Assembly: GCA_963815535.1 (NCBI GenBank)
Contig: CAWFGS010000007.1
Coordinates: 47,887-111,886 of the forward strand
Direction of reading: 5' to 3'
Origin: CAWFGS01 sp963815535
Lineage (GTDB): Bacteria > Pseudomonadota > Alphaproteobacteria > Sphingomonadales > Sphingomonadaceae
Length of the DNA stretch: 64,000 nucleotides
The notes under the pieces were generated by a model, which had not been told where the DNA came from, searched no databases, and was given only the letters and a program-made list of their open reading frames with translations. A program made the translations under genes and the position numbers. This document shows, piece after piece, positions 11,389 through 21,044 of this stretch. How positions within the stretch are numbered: the first letter of the stretch is position 1; every line of letters begins with the position of its first letter.

Positions 11389-13723
11389 ATGTTCGACAAG
11401 AAAACCGTATCGCTCGAGTGGGGCGGCAAGACCCTCACCCTCGAAACAGGACAGATCGCCCGTCAGGCAGACGGCGCCGTTCTGGCCACCTATGGCGAAA
11501 CCGTGGTGCTGTGCGCCGTGACCGCCGCCAAATCCGTGCGCGAAGGGCAGGATTTCTTCCCGCTGACCGTGCATTACCAGGAAAAATTCTCCTCCGCCGG
11601 GCGCATTCCGGGCGGATTTTTCAAGCGTGAAGGCCGCGCGACCGAAAAGGAAACGCTGACCAGCCGCCTGATCGATCGCCCCGTTCGCCCGCTGTTTCCC
11701 GAAGGTTTCTTCAATGAAATCAACGTGATATGCCAGGTTCTGTCCTATGACGGCGAAACCGAGCCCGACATCGTCGCCATGGTCGCCGCTTCCGCTGCGC
11801 TGACCATTTCCGGCCTGCCCTTCATGGGCCCGATCGGCGCCGCGCGCGTCGGATATGACGGTTCGGACTACATTCTAAACCCGAGCATCGCGGATGCACT
11901 TGGTGAACAAGGTCACCTCGATCTGGTCGTTGCGGCGACCAACGATGCCGTGATGATGGTGGAATCCGAAGCCAAGGAATTGCCCGAAGACGTCATGCTG
12001 GGTGCGGTCATGTTCGCGCATGAAGAAAGCCGCAAGGTCATCGGCGCGATCATCGATCTGGCCGAACAGGCTGCGAAGGATCCCGTGGGAAGTCGACCTG
12101 TCGGACGACACCGCCGCGATCAAGGAAAAGCTGCGCGGCATCGTGGGCGACGACATTGCGGCGGCTTACAAGCTGACCGACAAGTCCGAACGGTCCGACG
12201 CGCTGAACGCCGCCCGTGCGAAGGCGAAGGAAGCCTACGCCGGCGAAGAAGGCCAGACGCAGATGACCGCGAACAAGGCGGTCAAGAAGCTGGAAGCCGA
12301 AATCGTGCGCGGTGCCATCCTGAAGGACGGCCAGCGGATCGACGGTCGCAAGACCGACGAGGTTCGCCCGATCGAAGCGATGGTCGGCCTGCTGCCCCGC
12401 ACGCACGGTTCGGCGCTGTTCACGCGCGGTGAAACGCAGGCGATCTGCACCACTACGCTGGGCACGAAAGATGCCGAACAGATGATCGACGGGCTGGAGG
12501 GTCTTTCCTACTCGCCGTTCATGCTGCACTACAATTTCCCACCCTATTCGGTCGGCGAAGTGGGCCGTTTCGGCTTCACGAGCCGCCGGGAAACCGGGCA
12601 CGGGAAACTGGCATGGCGCGCACTGCACCCGGTGCTGCCGACGCAGGACGATTTCCCGTACACCATCCGCATTCTGTCCGACATCACCGAAAGCAACGGT
12701 TCGTCGTCGATGGCGACGGTGTGCGGCGGCTGCCTGTCGATGATGGACGCCGGCGTTCCCATCGAACGCCCGGTTTCCGGCATCGCGATGGGTCTGATCC
12801 TGGAAGGCGACGATTACACCGTCCTGTCCGACATTCTGGGTGACGAAGATCACCTGGGCGACATGGACTTCAAGGTGGCGGGTTCCGAAAGCGGGATCAC
12901 CTCGCTGCAGATGGACATCAAGGTTGCCGGCATCACGCAGGAAATCATGACCAAGGCGCTGGAACAGGCGAAAGCCGGCCGGTCGCACATCCTGGGCGAA
13001 ATGACGAAGGCGCTGGGCAATGCCCGCACCGAAGTCAGCGAGCACGCACCGCGCATCGAAACGATCCAGATCGACAAGTCGAAGATCCGGGACATCATCG
13101 GTACCGGCGGCAAGGTCATTCGCGAAATCGTGGCGGAAACCGGCGCGAAGGTGGACATCGACGATGAAGGCATCATCAAGATTTCCTCCTCCGATTCCAG
13201 CCAGATCGAAGCTGCGAAGAAATGGATCGAGGGCATCGTGGAAGAAGCCGAAGTTGGCAAGATCTACGACGGCAAGGTCGTCAACATCGTCGATTTCGGT
13301 GCGTTCGTGAACTTCATGGGCGGCAAGGACGGTCTGGTCCATGTCTCCGAAATGAAGAACGAACGGGTCGAAAAAGTGACCGACGTCGTTTCCGAAGGGG
13401 ACGAGGTCAAGGTCAAGGTTCTGGAAATCGACCAGCGGGGCAAGGTTCGCCTGTCCATGCGTGTGGTCGATCAGGAAAGCGGCGAGGAACTGGAAGATAC
13501 CCGTCCCCCACGTGAACCCCGCGGCGATCGCGGCCCGCGCGGTGGTGGCGGCCGTGATGGTGGCGGCGATCGTCGTCCGCGCCGTGATGGCGGCGGTGGC
13601 CGTTCGGGCGGGGGCGGTCGTGACCGTGGTCCGCGCGGCGGCAATCGCGACGGCGGCGGCAATGATGGCGGGAACAATGGCGGCGGCAATGCCGACCACA
13701 TGCCGGACTTCCTGAAGGATTGA
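11389..13723 (+). CDS. pnp: Polyribonucleotide nucleotidyltransferase, one +1 frameshift
   Basis: PNPase degrades RNA phosphorolytically from the 3' end and is a core degradosome enzyme. The first RNase PH domain (SLEWGGKTLTLETGQIARQA...) reads to about 12085, where one extra G (after GATCCC) shifts the frame. Without it the sequence continues KDPWEVDLSDD. The second RNase PH domain, the KH domain with IIGTGGKVIREI and the S1 domain (VGKIYDGKVVNIVDFGAFV) follow. The reconstructed length is 777 aa. The C-terminal tail after the S1 domain is a glycine/arginine/aspartate-rich low-complexity region of about 70 residues, probably for RNA or partner binding. Confidence 0.96.
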
Positions 13724-13752
13724 AGTCACTTCGCTTTCCATAAAACCAACTG

Positions 13753-13782
13753 GAAAGGGCTGCGAGCGATCGCGGCCCTTTC
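13753..13782 (+). terminator. Rho-independent terminator of pnp
   Basis: A 13-bp stem (GAAAGGGCTGCGA paired with TCGCGGCCCTTTC, one G-T pair) with a GCGA tetraloop begins 30 bp after the pnp stop and is followed by TATTTAT. This probably ends the rimP-to-pnp transcription unit. Confidence 0.8.
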
Positions 13783-13833
13783 TATTTATGCGCCGCGCGG
13801 GCAGAAACGCGCAAACCGAACAAAGGCCATGCC

Positions 13834-14883
13834 GTGACCAAACCCGCACCCGTCCCCGATTTCGAACTGGCCGGTCATTTCATCAAACCGGGCACAAGTG
13901 CGACGATCGACATTCCGGTCAGCCGCCTTTCCACGCATACCGAAATCAACCTGTCGGTTCGTGTCATCCACGGCAAGAAGCCCGGCCCGGTCGTGTTCGT
14001 CAGCGGCGGGGTGCATGGGGATGAGATCATCGGCGTGGAAATCGTGCGCCGCCTGCTGAAATCCGTATCGCCCAAACGTCTGGCGGGCACGCTGCTGTGT
14101 ATTCCCATCGTCAACGCGTACGGTTTCATCGCGCATAGCCGCTATCTACCCGATCGCCGCGATCTCAATCGCTGTTTCCCCGGCGCGGCGCGCGGTTCGC
14201 TGGCATCGCAACTGGCGCACCGATTTACCGAAGAGATCATCAAACGCAGCGATTTCGGCATCGACCTGCATTCGGCGGGACTTAACCGTATCAACCTGCC
14301 GCAGATCCGCATCAGCGAAGGGCGCCCGCGCGCCGAATTGCTGGCGCAACTGTTCGGCGCGCCCGCGATCATCACGTCCCCCTTGCGCGAGGGATCGCTG
14401 CGGCAGACGGCGGCGGATCACGACTGCGATATCCTGCTGCTGGAAGCGGGCGAAGCCTTGCGGTTCGACGAATTGGGCATTCGCGTGGGAGTGAAGGGCA
14501 TCCTGCGCGTAATGGCCGATCTGCAAATGAACGTGCCCTATCAAAAGGATCCTGCCGCCCGATCGGTGCAAAGCAAACGCAGCATGTGGCTGCGATCCCC
14601 CGAAGGGGGCATTTTCCGCGCCGCCAAGAAAACCGGCGCATTTGCAACCACGGACGAGATCGTCGGCACTATTTCCGATCCGTTCGGCGATGACGACATC
14701 TATGTCCGCACGCCGATACCCGGCCTGATTATCGGGATGAGCATGTTGCCGGTCGTCAATCAGGGCGACGCGTTGATCCATATTGCGGAAGTGCAGGTGC
14801 CCGGCACGGCCGAAGATCGGCTGAACGCGATCGAAGATGCCGCATTCGCCGATCCGCTGTTCGATGAAGACGAGATCGTCTGA
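13834..14883 (+). CDS. Succinylglutamate desuccinylase/aspartoacylase family hydrolase
   Basis: A 349-aa zinc hydrolase of the AstE/AspA (M14-like) family. The zinc ligands are seen in GGVHGDE (about residues 53-59) and DLHSAG (about residue 145), with the substrate-binding NAYGF and DRRDLNRCFPG segments between them. The substrate cannot be told from sequence: members deacylate N-acyl amino acids or act in poly-glutamate tail processing. The GTG start at 13834 lies downstream of the pnp terminator. The gene after it starts 1 bp downstream, so both are likely co-transcribed. Confidence 0.85.
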   Translation: MTKPAPVPDFELAGHFIKPGTSATIDIPVSRLSTHTEINLSVRVIHGKKPGPVVFVSGGVHGDEIIGVEIVRRLLKSVSPKRLAGTLLCIPIVNAYGFIAHSRYLPDRRDLNRCFPGAARGSLASQLAHRFTEEIIKRSDFGIDLHSAGLNRINLPQIRISEGRPRAELLAQLFGAPAIITSPLREGSLRQTAADHDCDILLLEAGEALRFDELGIRVGVKGILRVMADLQMNVPYQKDPAARSVQSKRSMWLRSPEGGIFRAAKKTGAFATTDEIVGTISDPFGDDDIYVRTPIPGLIIGMSMLPVVNQGDALIHIAEVQVPGTAEDRLNAIEDAAFADPLFDEDEIV

Positions 14884-14884
14884 C

Positions 14885-15562
14885 ATGCTGGAACGCAAGC
14901 TGATCGATACGGCGCAGGTTCCCGGCGGGGCGGAACTGCAACTGATCGCGCATGGCCGCGATCATATGATAACGCTCGACCGGAACGAGCTGATGAGCAC
15001 GCGGATGCAGTTTTCCGAAGAACAGCTCGCGGAACTGACACTGGACCGGGTCGCCGGCGAACGTCCCACCATCCTGATCGGTGGATACGGTATGGGCTTT
15101 ACCCTGCGCGCTGCATTGGCCCGCCTGCCGATGGATGCCCGCGTCATTGTGGCGGAACTGGTCCCCACCATCATCGAATGGGCGAAAGGGCCGTTGGCGC
15201 ACCACACCGGCAAATGTCTGGCCGATCCACGCCTGACGCTGGAATTGACCGACGTCGCCGACCCGATCGGAGAGGCGGCGGATGGCATGCGCCCGCAGTT
15301 CGATGCGATATTGCTCGATGTCGATAACGGCCCGGACGGTTTGGTTCGCCCGGCGAACGATCGGCTTTACTCGCCCAAATCGCTACGCGAAATGCGTGAA
15401 GCGATGGTGGCGGGCGGTGTGCTGTCGATCTGGTCCGCCGCGCCGGACCCGCGTTTTACCAAACGGTTGGAGAATGCAGGATTTGCCGTCGAGGTCCGCG
15501 AAGTGCGCGCCCGGCCCAATAACAAAGGTCCGCGCCACACAATCTGGTTCGCCCGGAGCTGA
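14885..15562 (+). CDS. Spermidine synthase-like SAM-fold protein
   Basis: A 225-aa protein with a Rossmann methyltransferase-like core resembling spermidine synthases: GGYGMGFTLRAAL (nucleotide-binding glycine loop), VIVAELVPTIIEWAKGPL, then DAILLDVDNGPDGL. It is shorter than true SpeE and lacks an evident N-terminal beta domain, so aminopropyltransferase activity is uncertain. The ATG at 14885 is 2 bp after the preceding stop; longer in-frame starts would overlap that gene. It probably forms a two-gene operon with the upstream hydrolase. Confidence 0.75.
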   Translation: MLERKLIDTAQVPGGAELQLIAHGRDHMITLDRNELMSTRMQFSEEQLAELTLDRVAGERPTILIGGYGMGFTLRAALARLPMDARVIVAELVPTIIEWAKGPLAHHTGKCLADPRLTLELTDVADPIGEAADGMRPQFDAILLDVDNGPDGLVRPANDRLYSPKSLREMREAMVAGGVLSIWSAAPDPRFTKRLENAGFAVEVREVRARPNNKGPRHTIWFARS

Positions 15563-15577
15563 GCGCGCTCACGCGCC

Positions 15578-16108
15578 TCACTGGGCGATACGCACGCGCC
15601 CGAGATAATCGCGTTTGCCGATCGATACACCCTTCGCCCGCAATATGGCGTAAGCCATGCTGGAGTGGAAATAGAAATTGGGCTGCGCGAAGCTCAGCAG
15701 GAATTGATCTGCCGTAAAATCCATCCGGCTGTCTTTAAATTCGAACCGCATGGGTTGCCCGATGAAAGCGGATGTCTCGGATTGATCCAGACCGTCGATA
15801 AACGATACCGCATCGGCAAGTTTGGCGCGCAGTCCGTCATAAGAGGCGGGCGGCGGATTTAAGTCCGGCGAATACAACCCGGCGCGAACACCCTCCACCG
15901 CGCCTTGCGTATGTTCGGCCACGCATTTGATCTGATAGGCGAAGGGCAGCATATCTTCGGCGATGCGCGATCCGATCATGTCGGCTTCCGACACGCCATG
16001 TTCCGTTCCCCACGCCTCCGCCTTGTCCACCAGATGCCGTGCAGTGCCAAGCATTTGCAGGGCACTGGGAAAGAAGGCGTCGTGCAGCGATAGCGGCGAT
16101 ACGGACAT
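15578..16108 (-). CDS. DUF1993 family protein
   Basis: A 176-aa protein matching the DUF1993 family, which is related to the DinB-like four-helix fold: SLHDAFFPSALQMLGTARHL at the N terminus, RIAEDMLPFAYQIKCVAEHT, and PNFYFHSSMAYAILRAKGV near the end. No enzymatic role is established for the family. It lies convergent to the spermidine-synthase-like gene and 24 bp downstream of gcrA on the same strand, so it may be read from the gcrA promoter. No signal peptide is visible. Confidence 0.8.
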   Translation of the reverse strand: MSVSPLSLHDAFFPSALQMLGTARHLVDKAEAWGTEHGVSEADMIGSRIAEDMLPFAYQIKCVAEHTQGAVEGVRAGLYSPDLNPPPASYDGLRAKLADAVSFIDGLDQSETSAFIGQPMRFEFKDSRMDFTADQFLLSFAQPNFYFHSSMAYAILRAKGVSIGKRDYLGRVRIAQ

Positions 16109-16132
16109 GGAATTCTCCTGAAACGGGCGGGG

Positions 16133-16858
16133 TTAGCGTACGCGCGGGCCGCCGAACGGCAAGGGTGGGGGGGGGCGCCGTGCGCCGCGCGGCAGCTGCG
16201 CCTGATAGGCTCGGCCGCAATGTTCCACGCAATAGGGGAAGCCCGGATTGACCGTTTCACCGCAGAAATGGAAATCGGCCTCGCCCGGATGGCCCATCGG
16301 CCAGCGGCACACCTTGTCGCTCAGTTCCAGCAGGCTGGTCTTGTCCGAAATGTCGTCGCTGGGTTTTGCCGGGACCAGTCGGCGCGGCGGCGCGGGCGGA
16401 ATCGGCGGTTGCTGATCGCCCGGACCCTGACGCAGGAAGCCGCCGGGACCGACCGAAACGATCTTCGCCGCATCTGTATTGCGACCCGGCATCGGCTGCG
16501 ATGGAATGGCGTTGTTGCTGCCGGTCGCGCCAGCTTTGGCGGCGGGCGGGGTGTCGGCGGCGGGTTTTGCCGGTGCGGCATTTTCGTTCGCCGAGGCATG
16601 CGCGGGTGCGGCAGGTTTTGTCTTGGTTTTCTTCGCCACAGGTTTGGCGGGTGCAGTCTTGGCGGCAGATGCTTTCTTCGCAACCTTCTTGGTCGCGGCT
16701 TTCACAGGCGACGGGCGGGATTTCAGGCCCAGCCGGTGCGCCTTGCCGATCACCGCATTGCGGCTGACCCCGGTCAGTTCTTCCGCGATTTTCGAGGCGG
16801 TCGATCCCCCCTCCCACAGCTTCTTCAGCAACGCGATCCGTTCGTCCGTCCAGCTCAT
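16133..16858 (-). CDS. gcrA: GcrA cell cycle regulator
   Basis: GcrA is an alphaproteobacterial regulator that binds methylated GANTC sites and recruits sigma-70 RNA polymerase. The N-terminal DNA-binding domain is characteristic: SWTDERIALLKKLWEGG, then SRNAVIGKAHRLGL. A long lysine/alanine/proline-rich linker (residues about 50-130) follows, and the C-terminal domain contains CRWPMGHPGE and the cysteine-containing FHFCGE and YCVEHC segments. The 241-aa length fits. The gene is diagnostic of Alphaproteobacteria. Confidence 0.95.
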   Translation of the reverse strand: MSWTDERIALLKKLWEGGSTASKIAEELTGVSRNAVIGKAHRLGLKSRPSPVKAATKKVAKKASAAKTAPAKPVAKKTKTKPAAPAHASANENAAPAKPAADTPPAAKAGATGSNNAIPSQPMPGRNTDAAKIVSVGPGGFLRQGPGDQQPPIPPAPPRRLVPAKPSDDISDKTSLLELSDKVCRWPMGHPGEADFHFCGETVNPGFPYCVEHCGRAYQAQLPRGARRPPPPLPFGGPRVR

Positions 16859-16953
16859 ATGATTTTTTCCGATAATCTCTCTATTGGATCGCCGACGAAG
16901 GGGTGCACCCTAAAGCCTTGCCAGCATGCGCGCTTCGCCCTAGTCGCCAGCGA

Positions 16954-17817
16954 ATGGCCGATCAAGTGCAGACACCCCAATCGCAGCCACTGGCGCCTGC
17001 ATTCAGGCCGCATGGCGAACCGGTTTTTCAGGGTATCAACTGGATCGGTCTGTGGAGTCTCTATATTAAGGAGATCAAGCGGTTTTTAAAGGTCCAGACC
17101 CAAACCATCTGGGCGCCCGCAGTCACCACCTTGCTGTTCCTGGTGATTTTCACGATCGCATTGGGGCGTAGCGGGCGCGACGTGTTGGGCGTTCCGTTCG
17201 CCACGTTCATCGCGCCCGGACTGATCGTGATGGGCATGATGCAGAACGCATTCGCCAATTCCAGTTTCAGCCTGCTTGCGGGCAAGATCATGGGGACCAT
17301 CATCGATCTGCTGATGCCGCCGCTGTCGGAAGGGGAACTGATGATCGGCATCGTGGCCGCCGCCGTGACCCGCGCGATCATGGTGGGTGTGGCGGTCGCG
17401 CTGGCGATGGCGCTTTATCCGGGCGTCGATCTGTCAGCGGCGCATCCGTGGGCGATCGTATGGTTTGGATTGATGGGTGCGATCATGCTGGCATTGTTCG
17501 GATTGCTGGCATCCATCTGGTCGGAAAAATTCGATCACAACGCCGCAGTGACCAATTTCGTCATCGCGCCGTTGTCGTTGCTGTCGGGCACATTTTACGT
17601 GATCGACAATCTTGCCCCGATTTTCCAGACGATCAGCAGGTTGAACCCGTTCTTCTACGTTATTTCAGGCTTCCGCTTCGGCTTCCTGGGGCAAAGCGAT
17701 ATCGGCGATACGAACGCCGCTGTCGTGCAAAGCGCGATCGGGTTGGGCGTGCTGAACCTGGTGCTGGGCTATGCGACCTATCGCTTGCTGAAAACCGGCT
17801 GGAAAATCAAAAGCTGA
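16954..17817 (+). CDS. ABC-2 type transporter permease
   Basis: A 287-aa integral membrane protein of the ABC-2 permease family, with six predicted hydrophobic segments after a short cytoplasmic N terminus. Recognisable parts are IKEIKRFLKVQTQTIWAPAV near residue 35 and the conserved late segment LNPFFYVISGFRFGFLG. The ATPase partner is not in the window. The family exports drugs, polysaccharides or lipids; the substrate is not evident. The ATG at 16954 is selected because it gives the usual N terminus; an earlier in-frame start at 16903 would add an uncharacteristic leader. Confidence 0.85.
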   Translation: MADQVQTPQSQPLAPAFRPHGEPVFQGINWIGLWSLYIKEIKRFLKVQTQTIWAPAVTTLLFLVIFTIALGRSGRDVLGVPFATFIAPGLIVMGMMQNAFANSSFSLLAGKIMGTIIDLLMPPLSEGELMIGIVAAAVTRAIMVGVAVALAMALYPGVDLSAAHPWAIVWFGLMGAIMLALFGLLASIWSEKFDHNAAVTNFVIAPLSLLSGTFYVIDNLAPIFQTISRLNPFFYVISGFRFGFLGQSDIGDTNAAVVQSAIGLGVLNLVLGYATYRLLKTGWKIKS

Positions 17818-17830
17818 TCAGCTGCGGCGC

Positions 17831-18211
17831 TCAATGCGTCAGGCTGCGGCGCATTTTGTACCGGCCATCGTCGAACCCGTCGAACAATTCGGATACGCTG
17901 GGATGATCCACCGGTCCGCTGCCGCTGTCGGGCAGCAGGTTCTGCTGACTGACATAGGCAACATAGGACGATTCGTCATTCTCGGCGAGGAGATGGTAAA
18001 AGGGCTGATCTCGGTCGGGCCTGATGTCCTGCGGAATGGATTCGTACCACTCTTCGCTATTGGCGAAGACGGGGTCGATATCGAAGACCACGCCGCGAAA
18101 ATCGAACATGCGGTGGCGAACCACGTCACCGATCCCGAACCGGGCGGATGCGTTGCGCGGCACATCGATCGTGCGGCCGGCTTGCGAAGAGAAAAACTGG
18201 GTGCGTTCCAT
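17831..18211 (-). CDS. hspQ: Heat shock protein HspQ / hemimethylated-DNA-binding (YccV) domain protein
   Basis: A 126-aa protein with the YccV-like fold: FGIGDVVRHRMFDFRGVVFDIDP, then WYESIPQDIRPDRDQPFYHLL and a conserved YVAYVSQQNLLPD. In E. coli HspQ binds hemimethylated DNA and is a specificity factor of the Lon protease. The ATG at 18211 is chosen; the open frame extends 32 codons further upstream with no family similarity. The gene is convergent with the ABC permease (13 bp apart). Confidence 0.88.
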   Translation of the reverse strand: MERTQFFSSQAGRTIDVPRNASARFGIGDVVRHRMFDFRGVVFDIDPVFANSEEWYESIPQDIRPDRDQPFYHLLAENDESSYVAYVSQQNLLPDSGSGPVDHPSVSELFDGFDDGRYKMRRSLTH

Positions 18212-18400
18212 ATGTGAAGGATATGGGCTGTTGCGCTCGCTTTCACAAGCGGTGCGCGAACGGCGTCTCCGTTCGCCCAAGGACGCGCCGATCGGTGCAC
18301 CGCGCAAACGCCCCTTGGCAATCGCCGTGCCTTACGCTAATCGCCGCGCTTCCAGCCGACCATAGGGCTGATGCGCGGGACAAACCGCGCGCGATTTTGC

Positions 18401-18490
18401 GGAGAGGTGCCGGAGTGGTCGAACGGGGCAGTCTCGAAAACTGTTGAGCTCTTACGGGTTCCGAGGGTTCGAATCCCTCCCTCTCCGCCA
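18401..18490 (+). tRNA. tRNA-Ser (anticodon CGA)
   Basis: The 90-nt sequence folds as a class II tRNA: acceptor GGAGAGG pairs with CCTCTCC, the anticodon stem GCAGT/ACTGT encloses loop CTCGAAA with anticodon CGA (codon UCG), a long variable arm follows, and the T arm carries GGTTCGAATCC. The CCA end is encoded. The 3' end is the attachment site of the island that follows, and the gene is left intact by the integration. Confidence 0.95.
18468..18483 (+). repeat. Left attachment-site core (attL) inside tRNA-Ser
   Basis: The 16-bp segment ttcgaatccctccctc in the T arm/3' acceptor part of the tRNA is repeated exactly at 63982-63997. P4-type integrases use the 3' part of tRNA genes as attachment sites. 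An integrase gene starts 160 bp downstream, so this is probably the left end of an integrated element. Confidence 0.75.
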
Positions 18491-18650
18491 AGGTCCTGTT
18501 CGCTGCATCTTTATATAGTGCCCCGGAGCCCCATAAAACCTTGACTTACGGTCGGGATTACCGCCAAATCGGTTCAACACGATTTGCCTGCATTCAACCC
18601 GAAAGTGGGGTAGAGAGCGGGTATAAAATCTGGCGAAGTGGGGTATAATC

Positions 18651-19967
18651 ATGCTTACCGATCTCGCGGCAAAATCCGCAAAAGCGAAGGATAAGGGATA
18701 CAAGCTTAACGACGCGCAAGGGTTGCATCTTTACGTGTCCCCGGCGAGCGGAAAAGCTTGGCGCTACCGCTTCAAGCTAAAAGGTAAGGAGCAGTTGCTG
18801 ACCATTGGGTCTTATCCGGAGGTTTCTTTGGCGCAAGCGCGCGAGAAACGCGCTGAAGCCCATAGATCGCTTCGTGAAGGTCGCGATCCACGTCACGCGT
18901 TTCAACGCTCTAAACTCCTTGGAAAACTGGACGAGGATCAGACATTCGAAAAACTGGCCCGAAGCTGGTTCGATTTGCAGCGTGAACGTTGGAAGACGGT
19001 TCATGCCAATGACGTCATCACAAGCCTCGAGCGCGACATCTTTCCAGCAATCGGCACTATGCCAATCGATGAAATCGACGAACCGCTTTTGCTGGCAGTG
19101 CTGCGGAAAGTGGAAAAGCGCGGCGCTATTGAAACTTCCAAACGGCTTAAACAGCGGATCAGTGCGATTTTTCTTCATTGTCGTGGGTTGGGCCTTAAAA
19201 CAGACAATCCCGCAGCGAACATTGGAGCTGCGTTGAAACCTGTTCCGCCAGCAAAACGACTACCTGCACTGGTTACCATACCTGACATTCGCAAGATGGT
19301 ATCGATTATTGACGATGCGGGTGCTTCACCGATCACTAGGCTAGCGAGCCGAATGCTTGCTCTGACTTCACAGCGACCGGGCATGGTTCGTAACATGCAG
19401 TGGAGCGAACTCACAGGTATCGACTGGTCGAATGCTGCCCAAGGCACAGGTGAAGCGCTGTGGACGATACCATCTGACAAAATGAAGCAGGAATTGCATT
19501 TAAGATCGGACGATGCCTTCGAGCATCTGGTGCCGCTTTCAACCCAGTCGGTCGAAACCCTGCGCGCAGTACGGTGGCTGACGGGAAGGGCACCTTATGT
19601 GTTTCCCAATTCACTATCGGGTATCAAACCCATGAGCACCAACGCTATCGGTTATCTCTATAACCGTGAAGGCTACAAAGGGCGCCATGTACCACATGGC
19701 TGGCGCAGTTCTTTCTCCACTATCATGAACGAAGTTGCCGAACGTGAACTTGGGGTCGACATGCGCCTTCTGGCAGACCGCTTTGTCATCGACCTTATGC
19801 TCGCGCATAGTTCGAAAGGGCTCACCGCGAGCGAATTGCGATACAACAGGGCTGCATATTTGCCACGACGCCGCGAGCTTGCCCAATTGTGGGCGGATAA
19901 GATTATGGAAGGGGCGGCACTGCCGCACGATATGCTGGAAACGCCACGTCGCAGACTGCGAATCTAA
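18651..19967 (+). CDS. P4-type tyrosine integrase (tRNA-proximal)
   Basis: A 438-aa site-specific recombinase with the N-terminal DUF4102 arm-binding domain (LTDLAAKSAKAKDKGYKLND, then GLHLYVSPASGKAWRYRF), a core-binding domain and a catalytic domain. Catalytic residues visible are Arg242 (in TSQRPGM), His349 and Arg352 (HGWR) and Tyr398 (RYNRAAY). It lies 160 bp after the tRNA-Ser, reading away from it, as is normal for such elements. It should catalyse recombination at the tRNA 3' end. It is clearly related to the integrase at 62456 (shared GWR-SFSTIMNE and YNRA--PRRRE segments). Confidence 0.93.
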   Translation: MLTDLAAKSAKAKDKGYKLNDAQGLHLYVSPASGKAWRYRFKLKGKEQLLTIGSYPEVSLAQAREKRAEAHRSLREGRDPRHAFQRSKLLGKLDEDQTFEKLARSWFDLQRERWKTVHANDVITSLERDIFPAIGTMPIDEIDEPLLLAVLRKVEKRGAIETSKRLKQRISAIFLHCRGLGLKTDNPAANIGAALKPVPPAKRLPALVTIPDIRKMVSIIDDAGASPITRLASRMLALTSQRPGMVRNMQWSELTGIDWSNAAQGTGEALWTIPSDKMKQELHLRSDDAFEHLVPLSTQSVETLRAVRWLTGRAPYVFPNSLSGIKPMSTNAIGYLYNREGYKGRHVPHGWRSSFSTIMNEVAERELGVDMRLLADRFVIDLMLAHSSKGLTASELRYNRAAYLPRRRELAQLWADKIMEGAALPHDMLETPRRRLRI

Positions 19968-20731
19968 GTTTCGGATTTATCAATCTGATCGAGAATCCAT
20001 TTGTCAATTTCTCGATCATCCCAAAACGCGCGCTCTCCGACTTTGATTTTCTTGGGAAATTTCCCGCTTTCCATCCTGGTGCGAATGGTACTGCGACCTA
20101 TACCAACGCGTTTGAGCACTTCCTTTTCTGGGATTAGCTTCGGGCCGACACCTGGCGGGTCATTTGGATGGGAATGATCTTCTTCAATGTTTTCGTTCAG
20201 AGATGCGTCGTTCTGCACGACAAAATCCATTTTGGTTTTTGATGTAGATAGCGGGTCACCGATACGGTCGATCTGGTACTTACTTAACGTTTCTGGAGAT
20301 TGAAGCTGTTTCGCCCAATCGTAGAAAGCTTCGGCGTGTACAAAAATGCGATGGGTCGGTTCTGCATCGACATTATCCCATTGTTCCAAGTTCAAGGCAG
20401 CAAACGCGTACCGGTCGAGGGGATCATCGATTTCCCACGTATGCCTTGGCAAGGGAGTTAAGCTGCCACCCCCGACGGGACGCGCGAAGGCAGGCAAATC
20501 ACCATTTACAAAAGCCTCGGTTATTATTTCGGCCTGCAGCCTGACGAGGTCGCGAGCGAGATCATTTTCGCCTTCATCGACAGGAGCTGAGAAAATTTGC
20601 GGCAGTTCGCGCGGAACGGTGCCGGTCCGCGAAAGAAGAAGCTGACCAAAGGCAAGCTCCAGCGGAATTCGGCCTTCAGATGCTGCAAAAGGGCGATACT
20701 CGTAAACACACCATGGGATCGCATCGGACAT
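19964..20731 (-). CDS. AlpA-like helix-turn-helix protein with a novel N-terminal domain
   Basis: The last 50-60 residues of this 255-aa protein form an AlpA/excisionase-type winged helix: LIPEKEVLKRVGIGRSTIRT, then KFPKKIKVGERAFWDDREID. AlpA proteins activate integrase or excision genes of P4-like elements. The first 190 residues are not recognised and are much longer than in ordinary AlpA. The gene converges on the integrase and their stop codons overlap by 3-4 bases, suggesting antisense coupling. Role in control of excision is an inference from position. Confidence 0.7.
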   Translation of the reverse strand: MSDAIPWCVYEYRPFAASEGRIPLELAFGQLLLSRTGTVPRELPQIFSAPVDEGENDLARDLVRLQAEIITEAFVNGDLPAFARPVGGGSLTPLPRHTWEIDDPLDRYAFAALNLEQWDNVDAEPTHRIFVHAEAFYDWAKQLQSPETLSKYQIDRIGDPLSTSKTKMDFVVQNDASLNENIEEDHSHPNDPPGVGPKLIPEKEVLKRVGIGRSTIRTRMESGKFPKKIKVGERAFWDDREIDKWILDQIDKSET

Positions 20732-21044
20732 GAAAGTTTTAAACGCAATATAACGCTGCGTTGCAAGCTGAAGCTTGGTTTTGAAATGCCTTGAAAAGCT
20801 GATCAGGTTTGTTATCCAAATTTCGGGCCTAGTTATTCGTCAAACTACACTTAAAATAACACCACCATCACCTACTAGAAAACTACTGCGTTTGATCACT
20901 TAATGGATAAGCGCAATCCAGACGGTGCAACAACCGAAAACGGCATAATCAAGTAATCAATATAGTTACATCATCTTCCTACTATAATAATCTAGCGTTT
21001 GATAAACGATATGAGGGTTTTGGTCCAAGCTGAGCGAATACTAA
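20732..21044. other. AT-rich non-coding stretch
   Basis: About 310 bp between the AlpA-like and double-XRE genes, distinctly AT-rich compared with the core region. It should contain the promoter of the AlpA-like gene. I see no convincing ORF, RNA or repeat in it. Confidence 0.5.
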
